Part shown: piece after piece, positions 1 through 9,700 of the stretch
How positions within the stretch are numbered: position 1 is the first letter of the stretch
Layout: each line of letters opens with the position of its first letter
NCBI RefSeq assembly: GCF_020711255.1
Contig: NZ_JAJFAW010000028.1
Span: 17,207-81,206 of the forward strand
Length of the DNA: 64,000 nt
Direction: 5' to 3'
Origin: Hymenobacter plasmatis
GTDB lineage: Bacteria; Bacteroidota; Bacteroidia; Cytophagales; Hymenobacteraceae
Notes under the pieces: generated by a model
What the model saw: only the letters and a program-made list of their open reading frames with translations
The model's database searches: none
What the model was told of the DNA's origin: nothing
Position numbers and translations under genes: made by a program

Positions 1-45
1 GTAGCGGTGTCATAAGAAGCTGTGTCATTTTGCATTCAGCACGAC

Positions 46-130
46 TGTAGAGACGCAATACTTTGCGTCTCGTCGTCCGCACCGTTAGCGAATCGTTCGA
101 CGAGGAGACGCAAAGTATTGCGTCTCTACA
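46..130. repeat. Family A palindromic repeat, copy 1
   Basis: Two perfect 26-bp inverted arms (46-71 and 105-130) begin with TGTAGAGACGC and end with its complement. Each arm is itself a smaller inverted repeat (GAGACGCAA...TTGCGTCTC), so a nested hairpin or cruciform is possible. Related copies lie at 31642-31743 and 54480-54559. It is non-coding and lies upstream of the GH1-like gene. Mobility by a RAYT or MITE mechanism is only inferred. Confidence 0.9.
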
Positions 131-245
131 CCTGTGCTTCCTGTCTCCTTATTAACGCCAACAGCATCTAATGTGCAGCCCGGCGGCGCTCTCGAACAAA
201 ATTACTTTTTCCCGCCTTCTGTAGGCAAATAAGCCCCTCAGCACC

Positions 246-1583
246 ATGCCGAAAGACTTTCTGAGCCTGATAAAGGAGAAGTACAACGATGGCCACTACG
301 AAGGCGACCAGTACGGGGGGGCGGCCGGCCGCGACGGCAGCGGCCTGCCCACCGGTGCGCCCAACAACTTCATGTTTGCCACCGGCATCGAGTGCTCGTA
401 CCCCACCATCGACCACGGCCGCACCCGCCGCGACCTGCTGGCCGAAACCGGCCACTACGACCGCTACAAAGAAGACCTGGGCCTGGTGCGCGACCTGGGG
501 CTGAAGTCGCTGCGCTACGGGCTGCCGTACTATTCCATCCACAAGGGGCCCGGCAAGTACGACTGGGATTTTGCCGACGCGGCGATGGCCGAAATCAAGC
601 GGCTGGGCATCACGCCTATTCTCGACCTAATGCACTTTGGGGTGCCCGACTGGCTGGGCAATTTCCAGAACCCCGAGCTGCCCATTCACTTTGCCCAATA
701 CGCCGGGGCAGTGGCCAAGCGCTACCCGTGGGTGCGCTTTTTCACGCCCATCAACGAAATCTACGTCACGGCCAAGCTCAGCGCCCGCGAAGGCGTCTGG
801 AACGAGCAGCTCAAGGACGACCGCAGCTTTGTGACCGCCATGAAGCACCTGGTGGCGGCCAGCATCATGGCCACGCAGCAGATTGCCACGCACCGGCCCG
901 ACTGCATCATTGTGCAGAGCGAATCGGCGGAGTTCCTGCACGAGTTGCGCTCGGACCCCAGCCCGGAAATCATTCTGCAAAACAAGCTGCGCTTTCTGGC
1001 CCTGGACCTGCTCTACGCGCACCACCCCGATGCCGACGTGCTCAACTTTCTTTATGACAACGGCCTGACCCGCGCCGAGTACGACTGGTTTATGGCCGGC
1101 GAGCCGCCCGGCTACCAGGTGATGGGCAACGACTACTACGGCCGCAACGAATGGATAGTGCTGCCCAACGGCGAGCGCCAAACGAGCATGGACGTGCTGG
1201 GCTGGTACAACATCACCAAGGAGTACTACAACCGCTACCGCAAGCCCGTGATGCACACCGAAACCAACGTGTTTGAAGCCGAGGCGGCGGCCGGCTGGCT
1301 CTGGAAGCAGTGGGTCAACATCATGCAGATGCGCCAGGACGGCGTGCCCGTGCTAGGCTTCACCTGGTACTCCCTCATCGACCAGGTGGACTGGGACATT
1401 GCCCTGAGCCGGAAGGTGGGCAAGGTCAACGCCTGCGGCCTCTACGACCTCGACCGCAAGCCCCGCCCCGTGGCCGATGCCTACCGAATGCTGCTGAAGG
1501 AGTACGGCCAGATTACCATCGTGCCCCACGGCGAGCTGTTCGAAGTAACCAACGAGCCCGCTACCCTGAAGGTGGAAGTGTAG
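246..1583 (+). CDS. divergent GH1-like (clan GH-A) glycosidase
   Basis: A 445-residue protein without a signal peptide, so probably cytoplasmic. It resembles family 1 glycosidases, (beta/alpha)8 barrels that retain configuration. The acid/base motif appears as FTPINE with Glu171, although the usual NEP continues here as NEI. The nucleophile motif appears as HTETN with Glu339 in place of the standard TENG. Similar GH1-like domains are found in Bacteroidota and next to or fused with sugar-nucleotide enzymes, so a non-degradative role is possible. Upstream, TACTTTTT at 203-210 could be a -7 box; a weak CAGCCC half-site at 176-181 sits at the spacing seen in the locus regulon, but the partner half is absent, so membership is doubtful. 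Family confidence is moderate and substrate is unknown. Confidence 0.75.
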   Translation: MPKDFLSLIKEKYNDGHYEGDQYGGAAGRDGSGLPTGAPNNFMFATGIECSYPTIDHGRTRRDLLAETGHYDRYKEDLGLVRDLGLKSLRYGLPYYSIHKGPGKYDWDFADAAMAEIKRLGITPILDLMHFGVPDWLGNFQNPELPIHFAQYAGAVAKRYPWVRFFTPINEIYVTAKLSAREGVWNEQLKDDRSFVTAMKHLVAASIMATQQIATHRPDCIIVQSESAEFLHELRSDPSPEIILQNKLRFLALDLLYAHHPDADVLNFLYDNGLTRAEYDWFMAGEPPGYQVMGNDYYGRNEWIVLPNGERQTSMDVLGWYNITKEYYNRYRKPVMHTETNVFEAEAAAGWLWKQWVNIMQMRQDGVPVLGFTWYSLIDQVDWDIALSRKVGKVNACGLYDLDRKPRPVADAYRMLLKEYGQITIVPHGELFEVTNEPATLKVEV

Positions 1584-1632
1584 CGGGCCAAGGGCCGCTT
1601 GCGGCACGCGCCTCAGCAGTAGGTGAATTAAG

Positions 1633-1664
1633 TTTGTGGCACCTTGCCCCTTGCCGTAACTTGG
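1633..1664 (+). promoter_or_regulatory. candidate promoter of the sensor kinase gene
   Basis: TTTG at 1633-1636 and TAACTTGG at 1657-1664 are 20 nt apart. They resemble the Bacteroidota -33 and -7 elements, with two mismatches in the -7 box. They lie about 105 nt before the chosen start codon at 1770. Confidence 0.35.
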
Positions 1665-1769
1665 TGGCAATCAAGGCCGCTGCCCTGGTCCGAGCAGCGT
1701 ATACCCAGAACGCCCCACACCTGTTGGCAATCCTTTCGTTTGTCCCACTCGCGGCTTTCCCTTGCCTGC

Positions 1770-3950
1770 ATGACCGCCGCCGACCATATCCAACCCTCCC
1801 CACCATCTCCTGACGCTTCTGGGCCTACAGTGCTGCCCCAGCAGGTGCTGCTGGGCATGCCGTTGGCCGTGTTCGCGCTCAACCGGAAGGTGCAGCTCAC
1901 GTTTGCCAACCCCCAGGCCGTAAACCTGCTGGGGCTGGCCCACGCCCCACTTGGCCCGGCCCAGGCCGAGGCGCTGCCGGCCCACCTGCCCGAGGCAGTG
2001 CGCCTGGCCCTGCACCAGGCCGCCAACGCTACCGAGCCCGTGAGCGGCGAGTTTCTTTTGTCCTACTGCCAGCGCTGGGTTGAGATGAGCACCCAGCCCA
2101 CCGGCCCCCAGGTGCTGGTGTACTGGCAAGACGTCACGCGCCTCGTGCAGCAGCGCCAGCAGTACCAGGCCATGGCCGACCTCTCCCCCAACGCCGTGGC
2201 CCGCTGGAGCCCCGGCCTGCGCCTGCAATACGCCAACGCGGCACTGGGAGCCGCGGCCGGGCAGCCGCCCGGCGCGCTGCTGGGCAAGGCCCTGACCGAA
2301 ATCAACCTGCCCACTTCGTCCGATGGCGCCTACTCGGCCAAGCTGCAGCGCGTGTTTGCCACTGGCAAGCCCGAAGAGTACAACCATTCGCTGGCCACGC
2401 CCAATGGCGAACAGCGGTTTCATTCGCGGCTCGTGCCTGAGGTGCACGCCGGGCAGGTGCTGGCCGTGCTGGCCATCACCCACAACATCACGGCCCTGCA
2501 GCCGGAGGAAACCGAGCTGCGCGCCCGCAAGGACCTGCTGGAGGCCATTTTTAACCGCTCTACCCTGGCCCTGCACCTGCTCCGGAGCGTGCGCGACGAG
2601 GCCGGCCACATCGTGGACTTTGAAGTGGTGCTGGCCAATGGCCTGGCTGATGAGCTGGCCGGGCGCCCAATATTGGGCCGACGCATGCTGGTCGACTGGC
2701 CGTACGCCAAGGAAATGGGGCTGTTCGATGGCATCGTGCGCGCCGTGGAAACTGGCCAGTTGCTCGACTTGGAGAATTCCTTCGATGCCAATGGCGCCAC
2801 CGGCTGGTTCCGCTGGACGGCCGTGCAGCTTGGCGACGGTGCGGTGGTGGCCATCGAAAACATTACCGTCCGCAAGCAGAGCGAACAGGCGATGCGGGAA
2901 AGCAAGGATCTGCTCCAAGCCATCTTCAACGCCACCCTCGACAGCCTGGAAGTTCTGAAAAGCGTGCGCGACGAGGCCGGAAACCTAGTCGATTTCGAAT
3001 GGGTGCTCACCAACGAGGCGTCGCACCGCCTGCTGCAGCGGCACACCATGGTGGGCCATCGCCTCCTGATTGAAGAGCCCAACATGGCCCCCTGCGGCGT
3101 GTTTGCGCACTTCTGCCAAGTAGTGGAGCAGCAACAGCCCCTGGATTTTGAGCTGCCTTACCCCGAGCCACACTCCCAGACGTGGTACCACGTGGCGGCC
3201 GCGCCCTTCGGCGACGGGCTGGTGGTGACCTGGCACGACATCACGGCCCGCAAGCAAGCCACCGCCGACCTGCTGCGCTTGCAGCTGGCCCAGCAGCAGC
3301 AGCTGGCCAACGCCGTGCTCGACGCCCAGGAAGTGGAGCGCCGCCGCATTGCCGAAAGCCTGCACAACGGCCTGGGCCAGCTGCTCTACGCCGCCCAGCT
3401 GCAGCTCGACCAGATGCTTACCCTCACCAATGCCGATGCCTTTGCCAGCGCGCACCGCAAAACCGTCGAGCTGCTCAAAACTGCCATTTCGCAAACCCGC
3501 ACCCTTTCCCACGAGCTCATCCCCACCATCCTCGAAGACTTTGGGCTGGCCGTGGCCCTGCGCGAAATCTGCCGCGACTACAGCTCTCCCTCCCTGCACC
3601 TGACCTGCCTTGCCGACAACCTCCCGCCCCTGCCGCCGGGCCTGGCCCTGGCGCTTTACCGCATGGCCCAGGAGCTGGCCAACAACATCATGAAGCACGC
3701 CCACGCCACCGAGGCCACGCTTTCCCTGGCTAGCCGGGCCGGCTGGCTGGAGCTGCAAGCCCGCGACAACGGCCGCAGCTTCGACACCACCCAGGTTCCC
3801 ACCCGCGAAGGCATGGGCCTCAAGGCGCTGCGCGACCGGGTGAAGCTGCTCAACGGTCAGTTTCGCATCAGCTCGTCCCCGGGAAATGGCACCATGGTCA
3901 ACATCTTGATTCCGCAGGCTGCCAACCCAGGCTATGCTTCATTTTACTAG
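1770..3950 (+). CDS. multi-PAS sensor histidine kinase, HisKA_3 type
   Basis: A 726-residue kinase with no clear membrane segment, probably a cytoplasmic sensor. About 500 residues of PAS-type sensing modules come first. Two of them are internal duplicates starting near residues 254 and 379 (KDLL-AIFN, later SVRDEAG), about 125 residues apart. The dimerisation helix carries ERRRIAESLHNGLGQ with phospho-acceptor His532, typical of HisKA_3 kinases that pair with NarL/FixJ regulators. The ATPase domain follows, with an N-box at about 638 (NNIMKHA) and a G-box near 681 (GMGLKALRDRV). The frame is open back to 1644, but the ATG at 1770 is preferred because a candidate promoter lies between. No response regulator is adjacent; the only one in the window is at 62320-63003, at the other end of the locus. 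Confidence 0.88.
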   Translation: MTAADHIQPSPPSPDASGPTVLPQQVLLGMPLAVFALNRKVQLTFANPQAVNLLGLAHAPLGPAQAEALPAHLPEAVRLALHQAANATEPVSGEFLLSYCQRWVEMSTQPTGPQVLVYWQDVTRLVQQRQQYQAMADLSPNAVARWSPGLRLQYANAALGAAAGQPPGALLGKALTEINLPTSSDGAYSAKLQRVFATGKPEEYNHSLATPNGEQRFHSRLVPEVHAGQVLAVLAITHNITALQPEETELRARKDLLEAIFNRSTLALHLLRSVRDEAGHIVDFEVVLANGLADELAGRPILGRRMLVDWPYAKEMGLFDGIVRAVETGQLLDLENSFDANGATGWFRWTAVQLGDGAVVAIENITVRKQSEQAMRESKDLLQAIFNATLDSLEVLKSVRDEAGNLVDFEWVLTNEASHRLLQRHTMVGHRLLIEEPNMAPCGVFAHFCQVVEQQQPLDFELPYPEPHSQTWYHVAAAPFGDGLVVTWHDITARKQATADLLRLQLAQQQQLANAVLDAQEVERRRIAESLHNGLGQLLYAAQLQLDQMLTLTNADAFASAHRKTVELLKTAISQTRTLSHELIPTILEDFGLAVALREICRDYSSPSLHLTCLADNLPPLPPGLALALYRMAQELANNIMKHAHATEATLSLASRAGWLELQARDNGRSFDTTQVPTREGMGLKALRDRVKLLNGQFRISSSPGNGTMVNILIPQAANPGYASFY

Positions 3951-4074
3951 CACCACCTGATTTATTGGGATACATTTCCTGAGCTACCCTGGGCCAAACA
4001 TAGGAAGGAACCTTTACTTTTAAATAAGAATTTGTAAATTCAAGCTCTTGTTTTACAGATTTTTATCTCGCTCC

Positions 4075-4485
4075 ATGAAGTTCCTGAAAGCCACTATTTC
4101 CTTCCTAGCCCTTCTGGTAATGACCACCTTGCCCGCGACCACGGTTCTGGCTCAGAAGGCGCCCAAAGTCATTGCCATTGTGAACCGCGCCGACTGGTGC
4201 GGCACCTGTAAGGCTCACGGCCCGCGCGTGATGGCCCTGGTTCCCAATTATGCCCGCAAGCCCATCGTTTTCGCGCTCAACGACCTGAGCAATCCCACCA
4301 CCGTGGCTGCTTCGAAAGAGCGCCTGACCAAGCTCGGCGTCGAGAATGTGCAGGGCCCCATGATTTACACGGGCGTGATTCTGCTGGTCGACGCTGGCAC
4401 ACACCAGGTCCTCAAAACTGTGAGCATGGCCGAGCCCAACGCCCAGATTGAGGCTGAAATAACGCAGGCCCTGGCTCAGAAATAA
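4075..4485 (+). CDS. secreted thioredoxin-fold protein
   Basis: A 136-residue protein with an N-terminal signal peptide (hydrophobic residues to about 22, ending near VLAQ). It has a thioredoxin-like active site ADWCGTC with Cys42 and Cys45 in a CGTC arrangement. Periplasmic thiol-disulfide exchange is the likely role. It is shorter at the C-terminus than TlpA/ResA proteins. The ATG at 4075 is preferred over 4048 because it begins a clean signal peptide (MKFLKATISF). It is monocistronic and convergent with the GH65-like gene, and nothing links it to the pectin genes. Confidence 0.75.
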   Translation: MKFLKATISFLALLVMTTLPATTVLAQKAPKVIAIVNRADWCGTCKAHGPRVMALVPNYARKPIVFALNDLSNPTTVAASKERLTKLGVENVQGPMIYTGVILLVDAGTHQVLKTVSMAEPNAQIEAEITQALAQK

Positions 4486-4524
4486 CGGGCGGGCTGCTTC
4501 CTAAAGAACGTTGCCTGCCCCTTT

Positions 4525-6684
4525 TCAGGGCATCTTCTGCAGGCCTTCCCAGCGCACCTGCCAGCCGGTTTTGGGGATGCCGGGATTCTGGGTGGGGCAG
4601 CCGTCGTAGCCGGCGCACATGAGGGCCACGGCGGCAAGCAGGCCGCCATTGCCGGGCAGGTAGATGGGCAGGCGGCCCTCCTGGTAGTTGTGGCCGCTGG
4701 GCAGGTAGGTGTTGGTGCGCACCTTCATGAGCAGGGCGTCTACGGCGCGGTCGGGCAGGCCGAGGCGGGTGGCGGTCATGGCCGTCATGGGGAAGTCCCA
4801 GCCCCAGGTTTTATCCCAGTTCCAGTCTTTCCAAATCAGGTCGAAGGTGCGGCGCATGGTGGCCGGGTCTACCTGGCCGGTGGCGGGCATCATGCCCAGC
4901 GCGGCCAGCACCGAAGGGTGGTCGGTTTTGTATTCGGGGTTGGTGTAGGAATCGGGCGCGCTTTCGGCGGCCAGGTACACGCCGCCGGCCTGTGGCAGGG
5001 CCGAGAGCTTCTGCAGCACCTCGTCCCACTGGGCGTTGTGGGGCTGGCCCAGGCGCTCGTGCCACTGCTGGGCCGTGGCCAGCGCCCAGTGCCAGTACAC
5101 CAGCTCGAAGGTGGGGTTAAAAGTGTCTTCGGCCTTGAACCGCTCCTGCGCCGGAATCACGCCCTTGCCCAGGATGTAGCGGTTTTTGTCTTTCTCAAAA
5201 AACGGGTAGCTGGCAATGAAATCGGCGGTGGCAAATACCCGCTCCTGGTACAGCTTGAGGGTGGCCGCATTGGGGTGCGCCCGGTAAGCTTCTTCGGCAA
5301 AATAGATGGTGTGCGGCTGCTGCCAGAGCAGAAACGCCCCAACGGACGACGGGCCTTCCTCGCCCCAGGGGTCGGTCATTTTTTGCCAGCGCACGCCAGC
5401 GTAGCCCTGGCGGCGGGCAATGCCACGGGCCACGGCCTGCACGTCGGGCCTGGCGTACCAGGTCAGGCTTTTTTCGAGCAGCGCGGGGCGGCCCCAGAGC
5501 GCAAAGTGGGCCGAGTGCCACCAGTGCATTTCGAGGTGGGGCCGGCCGTACCAGCTGTTGAGCACCAGGCCAGTTTCCTGCGGCGGCTGCGAGCCCGCGT
5601 TCTGCAGCTTGGTGAGGTACTGCGACAGCACAATGCGCCGCTCCAGCTCCCGGGCCCGCGGGTCGGTGCTGCCGCTGAAATCGACGGCGCCCCCGCTCTT
5701 CCAAAACGCTTCCCACTGCTGGCGGCTGTTGGCGCGCGTGGCGGCAAACGAAACCAGCGGCGCAGCGGCCCGGCGGGGCGCAAACCGGCAGCTTACTTCG
5801 AGCACGCTTGCCGCTTTGCCGGGGCTCAGCACAAACTCGTGCGGGCGGACCGGAGCCAGCGTGGCCGCCTGGGCCCAGCCCAACGCCACCGTGTAGCGGG
5901 TGGTATCGAGCTGGTGCGACAGCAGCGCGGCCCCTTTTTGCTGGCTGACGATGGCCGAACGGTGTTGGTCGTTATGGGAATAGTCGGTGCCCATATCAGC
6001 CCAACCCGCGGTGGGAAACGGGAAGCGCAGCGCCAGCTTCAGGCGGCCGGTTTTCAGCAGCGCCGACTCTACACGCACCGCTATGGCGTCCTGCTGCTGG
6101 TGGCCCACCGTGATGACATCCACCGCCGTGCCTTCCAGGGTGAAGTGGCTGGTGAGCTCGCCGGTCCAGGGGTTGAGCACCTGGCGGATGTTGCGCAGGT
6201 CGTGGATGGTGGCCGGCTGGCCGTTTTTCTTGAGCAGCCGGAAGCCGAAGTTGCCCAACTGCAAGCGGTGCGGATTGGCCCGCAGGTAGTCGACGGCGTC
6301 TTTGTTGCCCGGCGTTTTCACTTGCACCGAATAGCTCACCGGGCGGCCATTCAGCACATACTCGCGCAGGCTTTGGGCAAACTGGTAGCCTTCCTTGTTC
6401 GGAAAGCGGTGCCAGCCCCACTCCGACTCGGTGCCCAGCGGCACGCCCTTTTCATAGTAAGCCGGGAAGGTTTGGAGCCCGGTGATATCGGCTGTGAAGG
6501 CAAACGCCCCGTTGCCCACCGACAGCGACGACAGCGTGTCGGTGGTCGTATTCACCACCCGGTGGCGCTCCACCAGCGCCTTGCGGTCGATGGCGCCGGG
6601 CACGGCCTGCGCGGCCGCAGCGCCGCCCACTGCCACAAAGCAGCCAGCGGCAAGGAATCGAAACAAACGAAAAGTGGAGGGCAT
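4525..6684 (-). CDS. secreted GH65-like (alpha/alpha)6-barrel glycosidase
   Basis: A 719-residue protein with a signal peptide (FLAAGCFVAVGGAAAAQA). The N-terminal half is a beta-rich domain and the C-terminal half is aromatic-rich with helical-hairpin character (HWWHSAHFALWGRP, WGWDFPMTAMTATRLGL), as in proteins annotated as glycosyl hydrolase family 65-like in Bacteroidota. Catalytic residues cannot be assigned with certainty, and classical GH65 phosphorylase chemistry should not be assumed. It is the last gene of the operon GH2, GH115, DUF4450, this gene, starting 21 nt after the DUF4450 gene. A side-chain exo-glycosidase acting in the periplasm is the best guess. Confidence 0.65.
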   Translation of the reverse strand: MPSTFRLFRFLAAGCFVAVGGAAAAQAVPGAIDRKALVERHRVVNTTTDTLSSLSVGNGAFAFTADITGLQTFPAYYEKGVPLGTESEWGWHRFPNKEGYQFAQSLREYVLNGRPVSYSVQVKTPGNKDAVDYLRANPHRLQLGNFGFRLLKKNGQPATIHDLRNIRQVLNPWTGELTSHFTLEGTAVDVITVGHQQQDAIAVRVESALLKTGRLKLALRFPFPTAGWADMGTDYSHNDQHRSAIVSQQKGAALLSHQLDTTRYTVALGWAQAATLAPVRPHEFVLSPGKAASVLEVSCRFAPRRAAAPLVSFAATRANSRQQWEAFWKSGGAVDFSGSTDPRARELERRIVLSQYLTKLQNAGSQPPQETGLVLNSWYGRPHLEMHWWHSAHFALWGRPALLEKSLTWYARPDVQAVARGIARRQGYAGVRWQKMTDPWGEEGPSSVGAFLLWQQPHTIYFAEEAYRAHPNAATLKLYQERVFATADFIASYPFFEKDKNRYILGKGVIPAQERFKAEDTFNPTFELVYWHWALATAQQWHERLGQPHNAQWDEVLQKLSALPQAGGVYLAAESAPDSYTNPEYKTDHPSVLAALGMMPATGQVDPATMRRTFDLIWKDWNWDKTWGWDFPMTAMTATRLGLPDRAVDALLMKVRTNTYLPSGHNYQEGRLPIYLPGNGGLLAAVALMCAGYDGCPTQNPGIPKTGWQVRWEGLQKMP

Positions 6685-6705
6685 AAGCGGGAGCAGAAGG
6701 AGCAG

Positions 6706-9700
6706 TTAGTTGCGTTGCAGCGTCACGCTCATCAGCCCAATTACCACGTCGTTGGCGAGGGCTTGCAGGGTGAGGCTTTTGAGCTTTTTGCGGGGGTTGA
6801 GGGGCATGTCCAGCACGGTGGCCGCACCGCCGTCGATGGCCCGCGTGCTAAAGCCTTTGATGGCCGTGTACTGAGTGAATTCGCGGGTGAGCAGGCCGGT
6901 TTTCAGGTGCAGGCGGTACGGGTGCGGGCCGGTGCGGAAGGCAAAGCCGTCGTCGGCATAATCCTGCTCGATGGGCCACCAGTTGTCGGGGTTGCGCAGC
7001 GGCAGCGTGTCGGTGGTGCCGTCGGTGTAAGCTATGCGCACTTCGCCGTTGAGGAACTGGCTTTGCATGGGATTGGTGGAGCCGGCCATGAGCAGGTAGG
7101 CGTGCGAGGCCTGGCCGGTGAGGGGCAGCGTGCGCTGGCTGGGGTAGTTTTTCCACTGCGACACGAACAGGATGTTGTTGGCGCCAGCTGCGCCGGGCGT
7201 GCGCAGCGGGATACCGCCGGGCAGCTCAATGGTGTTCCTGGCGCCAGCCAGCCGGCGTAGGCCTGCATCGTCGATATTGGCTTCTGTGAGCGGGTAGCAC
7301 CAGTTGCCGATGCCCTGCGTGGGCAGCTGCAGCGTGGGTCCGGCGGGCCTCGGCGCCAGGTATTGGTTCTGGAAAATGCGCGTCACCCGGTCGTTGAAAT
7401 ATGCCGCCAGGTCCACGGCGGCCCACTTGGCGCGGGCCAAGGCCGTAGCTGCTGGTACGGCAGCCAGCGGCCGCGCAATGGTTACGCCAACCGGCTCCCA
7501 CCACTTTAACTCTCCCTGCCGCAGCTGCACGAAAGCGGTATGGCTGCCCGCAGCTCCGGCCACCTGGGCGGTCAGTTCGCCTCCGGTGGCTTTCACCTGC
7601 TGGAACACGTGCTGCGGGTCGAACACCTGCGCAATGCCCGCGTGCGCAAACCGCACATCAAGTGGCGCACCTGCCTGGAAATTGGGCTGAGTTGGGACGG
7701 CGTCGGGCGCGTCGCCCTGCCACCGGATTTCGACGACATACTTCGCCGCTGGCGCGCTATTCAGCTCAATTACCGGCCAGTCCACCGCGGCATCCAGGTT
7801 GCGCCACGGCACCGGCTGGCCGTTTACAGTGACTGATTGCACAGCTGCCGCCCGGGCCTGCACCTGCAGCTTCAGTCGCAGGGGCTTGCTGAAAGCCGAC
7901 CGGATGGTGTAGGTGTCGCGGGAGCCCTCCCGCTTGAAATCGAAGGAAATATCGGGTACGGTCAGGGCCGCTGCGTTCCACGCCTGGGGCAGGCCGGGCC
8001 GGATGAGCAGGGTGCCTTCCAGGGCATTGGGCACGATGCCGAACAGGCCCTCCACCAGCGTGCGGGCCGCCACGCCGACGGGGTCGGCAAAGTCGCGGTA
8101 TAGCTCGCCGCGGTTGGCATCGTAAAAGGAAATCTGCTGGAAGTTGCCGGGGCTGGCGCCGAGGTACATGCTTTCGAGCAGGGCACTTTTCCAGAGCAGA
8201 AAGGCCTGCTCGGTGCGGCCGGACTGCCAGTTGGCCAGCGTGGTGTGCAGCACCTCGGCCATCACCACGTTGTTCAAGGACCAGTCGTAGGGCTGCCAGT
8301 TGGTGGTGGACAGCAGGTGGTAGCCGGCATCGGGCAGGCCGGCGGCGCGCACGGGGATGTGCGGAATTTCCGCGTCGACGTAGCGCAGCAGCTGGTAGGC
8401 CTGAAAAGCGTCGGGCACTTCCGAATCCAGCGCGTGGTACACCGTCCAGAGGCCGGCGGCGGGGTGGCGCTGCTGCAGCCCCAGCGCATCCTGGTACTCG
8501 GCAAACCAGCCCTGCGGCACCAGCCACAGGCGGCTATTGAGCGATTGGTGAATATGGGCCGCCTCGCGGCGGTAGGGCGCGGGGTCTTCGCCCAGCAGCT
8601 GGGCCAGAGCGGCGGCTTGCTGGTTGGCAAAGTAGTTGTAGGCCGAGGTGTGGGTGACGGCGCCGCCGCTGTACTGCAGGGCGTCGCTGGCCCAGATGGC
8701 GGCGTAGGCGTCGTAGAGACCGTCGTTGTCGGGGTCGAAGTTGCGCTTTTCCCAGGCCAGGTGGCGCTGGAGCACCGGCCACATTTCGCGGGCAAAGGCC
8801 AGGTCGCCGGTCCAGTGCAGGTGCCGCAACAGGGCGTCGATGTACACCAGGTTCATATCGTAGTGGTGGGGCCGGAAGTCGCCGTCGGGGTTGCGGCAGA
8901 TGTAGCCGCTGCTGAACACGGCCGTACCCAACTTCTCGAGGTGCCGGGCCAGGTGCAGGGCGGTGTCCATCACCACCGGGCCGGTTTCGGGGCTGGTGAG
9001 CTGCGATTTGGCGTAGGCCCGGAAGTGCGACTGGCCGCGGTCGTGCCAGCCCAAGGGGTCGGCAGCGTAGGGCCCGCGCCAGCCGTTGAGCCGCATGCGC
9101 CAGGCCACAGCCCCGTGCATGTAGGAGGGCGCCTCCCAAATGGCATCGGCGGCCACAGCCAAGGCTCCGCCGAGGGTGTTAATGTACGGGTCGGGCGTGA
9201 CCACGCGCACGCGCCCGGCCAGCGCCTGTCGGGCCGCTTCGGCGCGGGCAAAAGCGGCAGGCAACGCAGCATAGGCAACGGTTGCAGCGCCCGCGTCAGC
9301 CGGCTTTTGCACCGAGAAATACAGCTCCTCCCCCGCTCGCACGGGCACCATGCCCACCACTACCGGCATGGCCGACGCGCCGGACGCCCACAGCTGCGCC
9401 GGCGATTCCTGCTGCACGGCATCGGCCACGTGGCTCTTTGCCTTGGTCGGGAATGTTCCGGTCAGGGTTTTAGGTGCCGGCATCCCATTGCCAGCCGCGG
9501 CGGCCACGGCTTTGGTGGGCTTCTCCCCTATTCCATAAGTGAGCGTAAACGTGTTGCCCTGCAGCGCAAAGGCATTGCCCTGGCAGTAGTCCGGCTTCAG
9601 ATAAAAGCTCGATTCGGGGTCGGCCCCAATGTCGCCGTCGCGGCTGAACTTCTTGCCCGTAACGCCGCCGAAGGCCCACAGCAGCTGCACCTTTTTGGCC

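Noticed and set aside
138..153. TTCCTG-TCTC-CTTATT near the left edge as another regulon site
   Set aside because: It points leftward out of the window, has only one good half-site, and no -7 box fits at 20-21 nt spacing outside the family A repeat.
4690..7260. Long open frame of 856 codons antisense to the GH65-like and DUF4450 genes
   Set aside because: It is a shadow of high third-position GC; the protein is Gly/Val/His-rich, has no domain signature, and spans two real genes on the other strand.
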